7,478 nt of DNA from an uncultured Eubacteriales bacterium. Lineage in GTDB: Bacteria > Bacillota > Clostridia > Oscillospirales > CAG-272. A program made the position numbers and the translations under genes. The notes beneath the pieces were generated by a model. The model ran no database searches and was not told the origin of the DNA. It saw nothing but the letters and a program-made list of their open reading frames with translations. This document shows positions 1 through 6,847 of this stretch, in pieces. Position 1 is the stretch's first letter. Every line of letters begins with the position of its first letter. Location: NCBI GenBank assembly GCA_900552255.1, contig URZF01000069.1, forward strand, positions 1-7,478, read 5' to 3'.

Positions 1-3000
1 AGACGGCTAAGCTCCGCTTTGCTGAGATTCAGATTTCTTTCTTCCGCATATTTTGCCGCATAGCCGTATGCGGTTTTATCGGCGATGCCGCCGATCGTAC
101 CGGCGCGGAATACGTTTTCGGCGCCGAACAGCTCTTCCGTATATTTATGTACTTTTCCTTGAACCTCGCCGGAAAAATTGAGGTCGATATCCGGGGATTT
201 ATCCCCATAAAAGCCGAGAAAGGTTTCAAACGGGATATCATGACCGTCGCCCTTGAGCGACGCGCCGCAGCGCGGACATTTCTTATCCGGCAGATCGAAA
301 CCGGAGCCATAGGAGCCGTCCGTAATGAATTCGGAATATTGACAGGACGGACAATAATAATGCGGAGGCAGAGGATTGACCTCGGAAATACCCGCCATGG
401 AAGCGACGAAAGAGGAGCCTACCGAGCCGCGGGAACCGACAAGATATCCCTGCTGCTCGCTGTACCACACAAGCTTTTGGGCGATCATATAAAGCACGGC
501 AAAGCCGTTTTTGATGATAGAGGTGAGCTCCTTATCGAGCCGCGCTTCCACGATTTCCGGCAAAGGATCCCCGTACAGTGACTGTGCGCGCTCGTAGCAG
601 ATCCGGCGCAGGTCCTCCTCCGCACCCTCCATTTTCGGCGTGAACGTGCCGTCCGGAAACGGGCGGATTCCGTCCTCGATCATATCCGCGATCTTGTTGG
701 TGTTGGTGACGACGACCTCATATGCCTTCTCTTTGCCGAGATAGGCAAATTCTTCAAGCATTTCATCGGTTGTACGAAAATAAAGCTCGATATCGCGGTC
801 TGCGTCGTCGTATTTCATGCCGGCAAGCAGGATTTTTCGGTAAATTTCGTCGGTTTTATCGAGAAAATGCGCGTCGCATGTTGCAACGACCGGCTTTCCG
901 GTCTCCTCGCCGAGCTTTACGATCGTTCGATTGAGCTTGCGAAGCTCTTCTTCGTCGCGTACCGTTCTGTTGGCGACCATGAATCGGTTATTGGAGATCG
1001 GCTGAATTTCAAGATAATCATAGAAATTCGCGAGAGAGACAAGCTCGTCCCACGGTTTTCCTTCGAGAACCGCACGGTAAAGCTCTCCTGCCTCGCAGGC
1101 GGAACCAAGGATGAGGCCTTCCCTATGGGCTTCCAGCACTGTTTTGGGAATTCTCGGACGCTTTTTATAATATTTCAGGTAGCTGTATGAAATCAGCTTG
1201 TAAAGGTTTTTCAGCCCGGTTTTGCTCTTCACAAGCAGGATCATATGATAAGAGCTGAGCTTTAAGGGATCCGTATGGTCGGACATCGCCTCGGACATCT
1301 GCGCGGGTGTGGATATCCCGTCATTTTCGAGCTTCGCCACCATCCGATAGAAGATTCGGGCGCACATTTCGGCGTCGTCCGAGGCTCTGTGATGGTTGAA
1401 ATCGCCAAGTCCGAAGTATTCCGCAACCGTATCAAGCTTATGCTTTTTCAGATCGGGATTGACAAATCTCGACATGGATACGGTATCCAAATATGCATTG
1501 GTAAACGGCAAATTGTGATCTGTCGCCGCTTTTCGGATAAAGCTGATATCAAAAGAGGCGTTATGTGCGACAAGCATGCGATTACCGATGAAATCGAGAA
1601 AGCTTTTGATGGCTTCTTCCGTTTTCGGGGCACCCTTGACCATCTCATCGCTGATCCCGGTAAGCTTTGTGATTTCCTCCGGAATCGGCGTTTCCGGATC
1701 GACAAAGGTGTTGAACACCGAAAGGACCTCGTCGTTTTTGACGAGCACCGCGCCGATTTCCGTGATTTTGCAGCTGAGCGGTGAAAGTCCGGTCGTTTCG
1801 ATGTCAAAAACGACAAATTCATCGTCAAAGGTAACTCCGCTGTCGCCGTATATCGCCTTTGCTTCATCGTTGACGTAATATGCCTCCAAACCGTAGAGCA
1901 CCTTCATGCCGAGCTTTTCCGCGGCTTTCATCGCCTCTTGGTAGCCTTGAACGTTGCCGTGGTCGGTGATGGCGACCGCACGATGTCCCCATCTGTGCGC
2001 CGTTTTTACGGCGACATCCGGCGGGATGATGGCGTCCATCTGAGACATATTGGTATGTAGGTGCAGCTCCACTCGCTTTTCCGGCGCATAATCCATGCGT
2101 TCGATTTTTTTGATCCGCATAACCGCTGCCGGATTTATGATGAGCTCTCCGTCAAAATCGGCGTCATAACGCAGCGTTCCGAGAACAGCGACCGACATGC
2201 CGACGGAAAGCGCCTGATAGTCCTCGCGTTCGCTGTCGGAGGCCGTCGTCCGGAGCATGACGCTTCCTTCATAGTCGGTTATGGAAAATTCCACGCGATA
2301 TCGTCCTTTTGTTTTTCGTTCGCTGATCTCGATATCGATGATTTCACCCACCGCGGTGATTCTTCCCTGCGGTCCCGTCATCGATATGATGGGGGCCGGT
2401 TTTATCTCAAACGCTTGTCCGATCAGCGGAATCGCGTCTTTCAGGTCAAATACGGAATAACCGATGTGCAGATGTCCGTCCTCGTCGGTAAGCATTTTTG
2501 CCGGCGTATCATAGACGCTGGGGCGTTTTCCTGCCGGAGCGGAAAATGAGGCGCTTCCAAAGCTTTCTTGCGAGAAAGTGTCCCGGCGGCTCGCTCTGAG
2601 CTTCATAAGCTCGCTTTTTACATCATTCTCTCCGCGCGGCACATAGCGCTCCGACTTTTTGAATCGGATCTCATATTCTATCCCGAACTCTCTGTAAATG
2701 ATGTCGGCAATTTTCTTACCGACATGGTTGTATTCGATAAATCCGATGCCGCCCTCTCCGAACATGATTTCAATTTCTATCTGATGACCGTCAAAGGAAG
2801 GCGTATATTCCTGCAAAAAGCTTTTTGATATAATATTGGTACGGTAGGCCTCCTCCATGATTTCCGAGAAATAAGCCTCCGTAAAAAGCTCTTTCGGATA
2901 TTTGGGAAACAGTCTGACCGAGCGGAGCACATAGGCTTTGCCGATATCGTTTTCCAGCTTGTATAGCTTCGCCTTGGGAATCAATATGTCGCTTGTAAAA

Positions 3001-3131
3001 TCCAGCTCCACCATGCGGAGATTTTTATCCACACGCATATTTCCTTTTAGAAAAGCTTTTTCCATCAAGCGCCGGTTTTCCCCGTCCGGCAGATATCTTG
3101 TGAATACCTCAAGCAGCGTTTTTGACGCCAT
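1..3131 (-). CDS. polC: DNA polymerase III alpha subunit, PolC type (N-terminal 1043 residues; 3' end outside window)
   Basis: This is the replicative DNA polymerase of Bacillota, which combines polymerase and proofreading activity in one chain. Seen in order: an N-terminal domain (about 1-240), an OB-fold (about 245-345), and the start of the PHP domain with HLHT at 357-360. A DnaQ-like 3'-5' exonuclease is inserted in the PHP domain (DIETTGL from D443, with D443 and E445; late motif HHRASDDAE with H581 and D586). The second PHP half follows (TCDAHFL near 750). A Cys4 zinc site is formed by C927, C930, C952 and C955. The palm starts with PDIDLNFSG, carrying the first two catalytic aspartates D981 and D983. 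These positions nearly match Bacillus subtilis PolC (1437 residues), so roughly 400 C-terminal residues, including the third catalytic aspartate, lie off the left edge. The ATG at 3131 is chosen because an AAAGGAG lies 10 nt upstream. The gene follows ispG by 15 nt and is probably co-transcribed with it. No frameshift or missing key residue is seen. Identification is very secure. Confidence 0.97.
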   Translation of the reverse strand, partial: MASKTLLEVFTRYLPDGENRRLMEKAFLKGNMRVDKNLRMVELDFTSDILIPKAKLYKLENDIGKAYVLRSVRLFPKYPKELFTEAYFSEIMEEAYRTNIISKSFLQEYTPSFDGHQIEIEIMFGEGGIGFIEYNHVGKKIADIIYREFGIEYEIRFKKSERYVPRGENDVKSELMKLRASRRDTFSQESFGSASFSAPAGKRPSVYDTPAKMLTDEDGHLHIGYSVFDLKDAIPLIGQAFEIKPAPIISMTGPQGRITAVGEIIDIEISERKTKGRYRVEFSITDYEGSVMLRTTASDSEREDYQALSVGMSVAVLGTLRYDADFDGELIINPAAVMRIKKIERMDYAPEKRVELHLHTNMSQMDAIIPPDVAVKTAHRWGHRAVAITDHGNVQGYQEAMKAAEKLGMKVLYGLEAYYVNDEAKAIYGDSGVTFDDEFVVFDIETTGLSPLSCKITEIGAVLVKNDEVLSVFNTFVDPETPIPEEITKLTGISDEMVKGAPKTEEAIKSFLDFIGNRMLVAHNASFDISFIRKAATDHNLPFTNAYLDTVSMSRFVNPDLKKHKLDTVAEYFGLGDFNHHRASDDAEMCARIFYRMVAKLENDGISTPAQMSEAMSDHTDPLKLSSYHMILLVKSKTGLKNLYKLISYSYLKYYKKRPRIPKTVLEAHREGLILGSACEAGELYRAVLEGKPWDELVSLANFYDYLEIQPISNNRFMVANRTVRDEEELRKLNRTIVKLGEETGKPVVATCDAHFLDKTDEIYRKILLAGMKYDDADRDIELYFRTTDEMLEEFAYLGKEKAYEVVVTNTNKIADMIEDGIRPFPDGTFTPKMEGAEEDLRRICYERAQSLYGDPLPEIVEARLDKELTSIIKNGFAVLYMIAQKLVWYSEQQGYLVGSRGSVGSSFVASMAGISEVNPLPPHYYCPSCQYSEFITDGSYGSGFDLPDKKCPRCGASLKGDGHDIPFETFLGFYGDKSPDIDLNFSGEVQGKVHKYTEELFGAENVFRAGTIGGIADKTAYGYAAKYAEERNLNLSKAELSR

Positions 3132-3141
3132 TTCCCAGTGT

Positions 3142-3148
3142 CTCCTTT
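3142..3148 (-). promoter_or_regulatory. Shine-Dalgarno sequence of polC
   Basis: AAAGGAG on the minus strand lies 10 nt before the ATG at 3131. It overlaps the last two bases of the ispG stop codon TAA (3149-3147). It fixes the polC start and suggests that translation of polC follows termination on ispG. Confidence 0.7.
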
Positions 3149-4232
3149 ACTCCAAGTTCGCAAATTTTCTGATTTCATCGACGAGCTCGTCCACAATGTT
3201 CCGTTCGTTTATGCGGCGAATGATTTTCCCGTGAGAAAACAAAACGGCCTCACCCACAGCGCCTGCGATCCCGATATCCGCCTCCGCCGCTTCTCCGGGA
3301 CCGTTTACCACGCAGCCCATGACCGCGACGGTCATTTTCCGGTCGATGTGCAGCGTCGATAGTTTCTCCTCGAGCTCTTCACAAATCCGAATCAGATCGA
3401 TTTTTGTCCTGCCGCAGGTCGGGCATGAGATGATATTGATATAATTTTCCGAGGAGAGCCCACAAGCCCTCAGGATGGCCTTGGCGGCCTCAATTTCTTG
3501 AACGGGGGAATCCGTCAAGGAGACGCGGATCGTGTCTCCTATCCCCTCGCAAAGCAGCGTACCGATGCCAATCGCCGACTTCAACATTCCTATGTTCCCT
3601 CTTCCCGCCTCTGTGACGCCGAGATGGAGGGGATATTCACAAGAGGCTCCCACGATTCTGCTTGCTTCAATCATTGTCATGACATCGCTTGATTTGATGG
3701 AAATGACAATATCGGAAAAGTCGTATTTTTCGAGCAATTTCGCGTGATAAAGCGCGCTCTCCGCAAGCGCTTCGGGCGTCGGAGCGCCGTATTTTGCAAG
3801 GATATGCTTTTCAAGCGAGCCGCTGTTGACGCCGATCCGGATCGGGATGCCCCGTTTCCGGCATTCGTCGGCGACCGCCTTTATTTTTTCCTGCGAGCCG
3901 ATATTTCCCGGATTGATTCTGATTTTATCGATACCGGAGGAAGCCGCCTCCAACGCGATGCGGTAATCAAAATGGATATCCGCCACAAGCGGTATTCGGA
4001 TATCGCTCTGTTTCAGTCTGTAAATGGTTTTGCACGCCGCGATATCAGGGACAGCGAGCCGCACGATATCGCAGCCGGCGGTCTCAAGCGCTTTGATCTG
4101 CCTATATGTCGCGTCATAATCATGCGTGTCCGTGTTCGTCATAGATTGAACCGTGATAGGCGCTTCGCCGCCTATCACGGTTTTTCCCACAAGAACCGTA
4201 TGGGTTTTTCTTCTTGATATCTTGATTTCCAT
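3147..4232 (-). CDS. ispG: 4-hydroxy-3-methylbut-2-en-1-yl diphosphate synthase (IspG/GcpE)
   Basis: IspG carries out the penultimate step of the MEP isoprenoid pathway: reductive ring opening of 2-C-methylerythritol 2,4-cyclodiphosphate to HMBPP in the cytoplasm, using a 4Fe-4S cluster. The protein has 361 residues, the usual length of the short bacterial form. Near the N-terminus is the family stretch GGEAPITVQSMTNTDT, then the TIM-barrel (to about 260) with VADIHFDYRIAL and RINPGNIG. The C-terminal cluster domain has CPTCGRT (C270, C273) and GCVVNGPGEA (C307, E314), matching the three cysteines and the glutamate that bind the cluster in known IspG. The ATG is 4 nt after the rseP stop. It has only a weak GGTGA about 12 nt upstream, inside the end of rseP, so translation is probably coupled. 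Codons 18-27 contain a perfect 12-bp hairpin, described separately. With dxr in the same operon this supplies isoprenoid precursors by the MEP route. Confidence 0.97.
   Translation of the reverse strand: MEIKISRRKTHTVLVGKTVIGGEAPITVQSMTNTDTHDYDATYRQIKALETAGCDIVRLAVPDIAACKTIYRLKQSDIRIPLVADIHFDYRIALEAASSGIDKIRINPGNIGSQEKIKAVADECRKRGIPIRIGVNSGSLEKHILAKYGAPTPEALAESALYHAKLLEKYDFSDIVISIKSSDVMTMIEASRIVGASCEYPLHLGVTEAGRGNIGMLKSAIGIGTLLCEGIGDTIRVSLTDSPVQEIEAAKAILRACGLSSENYINIISCPTCGRTKIDLIRICEELEEKLSTLHIDRKMTVAVMGCVVNGPGEAAEADIGIAGAVGEAVLFSHGKIIRRINERNIVDELVDEIRKFANLE
4151..4180 (+). repeat. Perfect 12-bp inverted repeat inside ispG, terminator-like on the plus strand
   Basis: Arms CCGTGATAGGCG (4151-4162) and CGCCTATCACGG (4169-4180) are exact reverse complements around the 6-nt loop CTTCGC. 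On the plus strand the second arm is followed at once by TTTTT (4181-4185), which has the form of a rho-independent terminator for transcription antisense to ispG. On the ispG mRNA the same bases form a hairpin over codons 18-27, preceded by an A-run and with no U-run after it, so it should not terminate the operon. Part of the encoded peptide (GGEAPI) is conserved in the family, which limits the sequence, so chance remains possible. Confidence 0.55.
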
Positions 4233-4236
4233 ATTT

Positions 4237-5283
4237 CTATTGATTCACCATCGTGAAAATATCTTTTCCCGTGATCACAAGCATTAAGAGCAGCAGCAGC
4301 GCCATGCCCGCCGCATGGATATACCCTTCGATCTTCGGACTGATGGGTTTTCTGCGGATTCCCTCGATGATGAGAAAGACGATTCTGCCGCCGTCGAGCG
4401 CGGGAAAAGGCAGAAGATTCATACAGCCGAGATTCATTGCCAAAACGACGAAGAGATACCAAAGATTGGAGCTGTCTTTATTTTCGACCGCGTCCTGCGC
4501 ATAGTCCGTGATCACACCCGTGATCCCGACGGGTCCGGAAAGCTGCTGGATTCCGTATTTGCCGGTGATCAGATCATATAGAGAATCATAGACCATTCTG
4601 ACCGTCATGACGGACTGCCAAAAGGAATTTTTGATAACAGAACCGATATTTTTGGTATCCAATACCGGATAAAAGTCACGCATGCCGAAAGCCACGCCCT
4701 GCTCGACGGTTGTGGGGAAAACGACATCTTCGAGCACGATTTTCTCTCCGTCCCGAATGACCGTGACATCGACCGGTTTTACGCCATAGCGGCTGATTTT
4801 ATAATTCATGTCATAAAAAACATGGACGCGGTGGCCGTCGATGGAGACGATCGTATCTCCCTCCATCAGTCCCGACTGTTCCGTTGTCGCTCCTTCGGCA
4901 AAGCTGCGAACGGTAGTCGTGCCGATGTTTTTCGCACACATCACAAGGATCAGCATGACGATGAATCCAAGCAAAATATTGGACAGGGAGCCTGCGGCGG
5001 TGATGATAATGCGCTGCCATACGGGCTTTTTCCGCATAGAACCCTCGTCGTCCGATTCTTCATCCTCGCCTGCCATGCTGACAAATCCGCCGATCGGCAG
5101 CAACCGAATCGAATATGCGGTATCCGTTTTTTTCGATTTTTTGGAGAACAGCTTCGGACCCATTCCGATGGAAAACTCATAGATTTTCACATGAAAGAGC
5201 CTAGCTGTGAGAAAATGTCCGAGCTCATGGACAAAAATGAGTGCGCCGAATATCAGAATGGCGATAAGGATATATAGCAGCAT
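4237..5283 (-). CDS. rseP: RseP/RasP-type site-2 intramembrane zinc metalloprotease
   Basis: This is an M50-family membrane protease that cuts substrates within the lipid bilayer. Relatives process anti-sigma factors (RseA in Escherichia coli, RsiW in B. subtilis) and remnant signal peptides; the substrate here is unknown. The protein has 348 residues. Membrane segment 1 (about 2-18) runs into the zinc motif HELGH with H19, E20 and H23. Segment 2 is about 92-116. One periplasmic-side PDZ domain (about 122-200, with SGLMEGDTIVSIDG) follows. Then comes SGPVGITGVI at 249-258, a third segment ending in NLLPFPALDGGR with the third zinc ligand D297, and a last segment at about 321-338. A single PDZ domain is the usual form in Bacillota, against two in E. 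coli. GGAG lies 5 nt before the ATG at 5283. It sits between dxr and ispG, its usual place near cdsA and dxr. All active-site residues are present. Confidence 0.96.
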   Translation of the reverse strand: MLLYILIAILIFGALIFVHELGHFLTARLFHVKIYEFSIGMGPKLFSKKSKKTDTAYSIRLLPIGGFVSMAGEDEESDDEGSMRKKPVWQRIIITAAGSLSNILLGFIVMLILVMCAKNIGTTTVRSFAEGATTEQSGLMEGDTIVSIDGHRVHVFYDMNYKISRYGVKPVDVTVIRDGEKIVLEDVVFPTTVEQGVAFGMRDFYPVLDTKNIGSVIKNSFWQSVMTVRMVYDSLYDLITGKYGIQQLSGPVGITGVITDYAQDAVENKDSSNLWYLFVVLAMNLGCMNLLPFPALDGGRIVFLIIEGIRRKPISPKIEGYIHAAGMALLLLLMLVITGKDIFTMVNQ

Positions 5284-5288
5284 AAAAA

Positions 5289-5292
5289 CTCC
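5289..5292 (-). promoter_or_regulatory. Shine-Dalgarno sequence of rseP
   Basis: GGAG on the minus strand, with 5 nt to the ATG at 5283, supports that start. The 43-nt gap to dxr holds no convincing terminator hairpin or promoter. Confidence 0.55.
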
Positions 5293-5326
5293 GTTTCTCC
5301 GCCTTATGACGGAAAATTATGATCGT

Positions 5327-6478
5327 TTAAATCGCTGATTTCACCGCTTCCCGAACGGATAGATTGGTTTCTTCTATCTCGGAAAGCGTTGGGTTTGCAA
5401 GATTCCGATAGGAACGAACGGTATTTTCAACAATATCAAAAATATCTGTGAATCGAATTTTCCGATTCAAAAAGAGCGCGACCGCTTCTTCATTTGCGGC
5501 ATTCATGACGCATGGCAGAATGCCGCCCGCTTCAGCCGTTTCCTCCGCAAGCGCGAGCAGTGGGAACGCTTTTCTGTCCGGTTCAAAAAAGGTGAGCTTA
5601 CCAAGCTTTGCGAAATCAAGCGGCTCACAGGACGAGTCCAGTCGTTCGGGATAGGTGATCGCATATTGGATCGGCAATCTCATGTCGGAGGCACCGAGCT
5701 GAGCGATCACCGCTTTATCATTGTATTCCACCATGGAATGTATTATGCTTTCTCTGTGAACGACGACTTCGATTTTATCAGGTGAGATATCGAATAGACG
5801 CATCGCTTCGATCACCTCAAGCCCCTTGTTCATCAGCGTAGCACAGTCCACCGTGATTTTAGCCCCCATTTTCCATGTGGGATGTCCGAGCGCGCGCTCC
5901 ACGGTGACTTCGCATAGCTCATCTCGCGTCATACCGAAGAAGGGACCGCCCGAACAGGTAAGCAGAATCCGGCGGATATCTGCGCTCTTTTTTCCCGCAA
6001 GACACTGAAAAATCGCGCTGTGCTCACTGTCGACCGGAATGATCTCACATCCGTTTTTCACGGCGGCCGCCATGACAAGCTCGCCTGCCGCGACGATGGT
6101 CTCCTTGTTGGCCAGCCCGATCCGAGGAAAGCGTCGGACAGCGGCAAGCGTAGGACGCAGCCCTGCAAAGCCGCTGAGGGCGTTGATGCAGACATCGGAG
6201 GAAAGCGCTTCTATCATTTCACAGATGCAGTCCCTGCCGGAAAGAACCGTTGTATCGGTGTCCCTGACGGCAATTCTGAGAGATTTCGCGGCAATCTCGT
6301 CTCCGATTGCGGCATATTTGGGCCTGAAAGCGCGGATCTGCTCTTCTCCAAGCCGGACATTGCTCCCGAAAGCGATGGCGTCCACTTTGAGGCCGAGAAA
6401 GCGCGCTACATCCAGCGCCTGTGCTCCAACGGAGCCCGTCGAGCCCAAAACGGTGATATGTTTCTTTTTGATATCCAT
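5327..6478 (-). CDS. dxr: 1-deoxy-D-xylulose 5-phosphate reductoisomerase (DXR/IspC)
   Basis: DXR catalyses the NADPH- and divalent-metal-dependent conversion of 1-deoxy-D-xylulose 5-phosphate to 2-C-methyl-D-erythritol 4-phosphate, the committed step of the MEP pathway and the target of fosmidomycin. The protein has 383 residues, normal for the family. The N-terminal Rossmann fold carries GSTGSVG at 12-18. LANKETIV is followed by PVDSEHSAIFQ with D150, S151 and E152, and then SGGPF. The flexible-loop and metal region is HPTWKMGAKITVDCATLMNKGLEVIEA, giving N217, K218 and E221, equivalent to N227, K228 and E231 of the E. coli enzyme. The helical C-terminal domain is complete. The start at 6478 fits the family N-terminus. 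Its ribosome site is weak (a GAAGAA stretch a few bases upstream). It lies 33 nt after cdsA and 43 nt before rseP, consistent with one operon, and it works in the same pathway as ispG. Confidence 0.97.
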   Translation of the reverse strand: MDIKKKHITVLGSTGSVGAQALDVARFLGLKVDAIAFGSNVRLGEEQIRAFRPKYAAIGDEIAAKSLRIAVRDTDTTVLSGRDCICEMIEALSSDVCINALSGFAGLRPTLAAVRRFPRIGLANKETIVAAGELVMAAAVKNGCEIIPVDSEHSAIFQCLAGKKSADIRRILLTCSGGPFFGMTRDELCEVTVERALGHPTWKMGAKITVDCATLMNKGLEVIEAMRLFDISPDKIEVVVHRESIIHSMVEYNDKAVIAQLGASDMRLPIQYAITYPERLDSSCEPLDFAKLGKLTFFEPDRKAFPLLALAEETAEAGGILPCVMNAANEEAVALFLNRKIRFTDIFDIVENTVRSYRNLANPTLSEIEETNLSVREAVKSAI

Positions 6479-6511
6479 AATTTCTTCAATTTCTTCCGTA
6501 ATTTCTGATAT

Positions 6512-6847
6512 TTATCCGAAAATATGTATCGTACTCGGCAGCAAAAGCGTGGCTCCGTATATGACAGGAGCGACCGCTATAATGGAATCAAAACGATCCA
6601 TGACGCCGCCGTGCCCAGGAAAGATGAAGCCGAAATCCTTGATGCCTTGTTCTCTCTTGATATAAGAGGCGATCAAATCTCCCAGCTGAGACACGACGGC
6701 GATGACGACGGCAAGGATCAAAAGCGCAATGTAATTGACGGAGACGGAAAAGCATTTATCCAAAATAAGACCGTAAACTGCATATCCAATCACACACCCG
6801 AACACGCCGCCGACCGCGCCTTCTACGGTCTTTTTCGTTGAGAATTT
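6512..6847 (-). CDS. cdsA: Phosphatidate cytidylyltransferase (CDP-diacylglycerol synthase), C-terminal fragment lacking its 5' part
   Basis: CdsA makes CDP-diacylglycerol from phosphatidate and CTP at the membrane, the precursor of the main phospholipids. About 110 C-terminal residues are recognisable. They begin at KFSTKKTVEGAVGG (compare the family K-S-P-K-K-T-V-E-G), then a membrane segment, then SQLGDL. The CdsA signature follows: S-Y-I-K-R, G-I-K-D, PGHGGVMDRFDS. The stop TAA is at 6514-6512. A complete CdsA has about 260-280 residues, so some 160 N-terminal residues are missing. Homology stops near 6847, where the sequence becomes the end of a PepSY gene. The frame stays open to an ATG at 6931, but those upstream codons are the PepSY gene read out of frame and resemble no part of CdsA. 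No plausible native start or ribosome site exists here. Because cdsA is normally essential, an assembly breakpoint or a second copy elsewhere is more likely than a working fragment. The position before dxr is the expected one. Confidence 0.88.
   Translation of the reverse strand, partial: KFSTKKTVEGAVGGVFGCVIGYAVYGLILDKCFSVSVNYIALLILAVVIAVVSQLGDLIASYIKREQGIKDFGFIFPGHGGVMDRFDSIIAVAPVIYGATLLLPSTIHIFG

Noticed and set aside
147..581. Plus-strand open frame of 144 codons
   Set aside because: It lies entirely antisense to the polymerase core and zinc-site region of polC, has no ribosome site or recognisable domain, and is rich in Arg as expected of a shadow frame.
1275..1784. Plus-strand open frame of 169 codons
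   Set aside because: It is antisense to the exonuclease domain of polC, whose catalytic motifs are clearly conserved on the minus strand; the plus-strand product resembles nothing known.
2061..2549. Plus-strand open frame of 162 codons
   Set aside because: It is antisense to the OB-fold and PHP start of polC, with no independent sign of coding.
3744..4217. Plus-strand open frame of 157 codons
   Set aside because: It is antisense to ispG and rich in Arg and Asp from the reversed codons of a conserved gene. The terminator-like hairpin also lies within it.
4500..4540. CCCGT and ACGGG pairing and repeated CGTGATC in rseP
   Set aside because: It is short and explained by the codons for the conserved GPVGITGVI segment.
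5284..5326. Possible terminator between dxr and rseP
   Set aside because: Only a four-base TCCG/CGGA pairing is present, with no adequate stem or T-run in the direction of transcription.
6020..6665. Overlapping plus-strand open frames of 162 and 208 codons
   Set aside because: They are opposite dxr and cdsA, whose motifs are intact. They span the dxr-cdsA gap only because stop codons happen to be absent.
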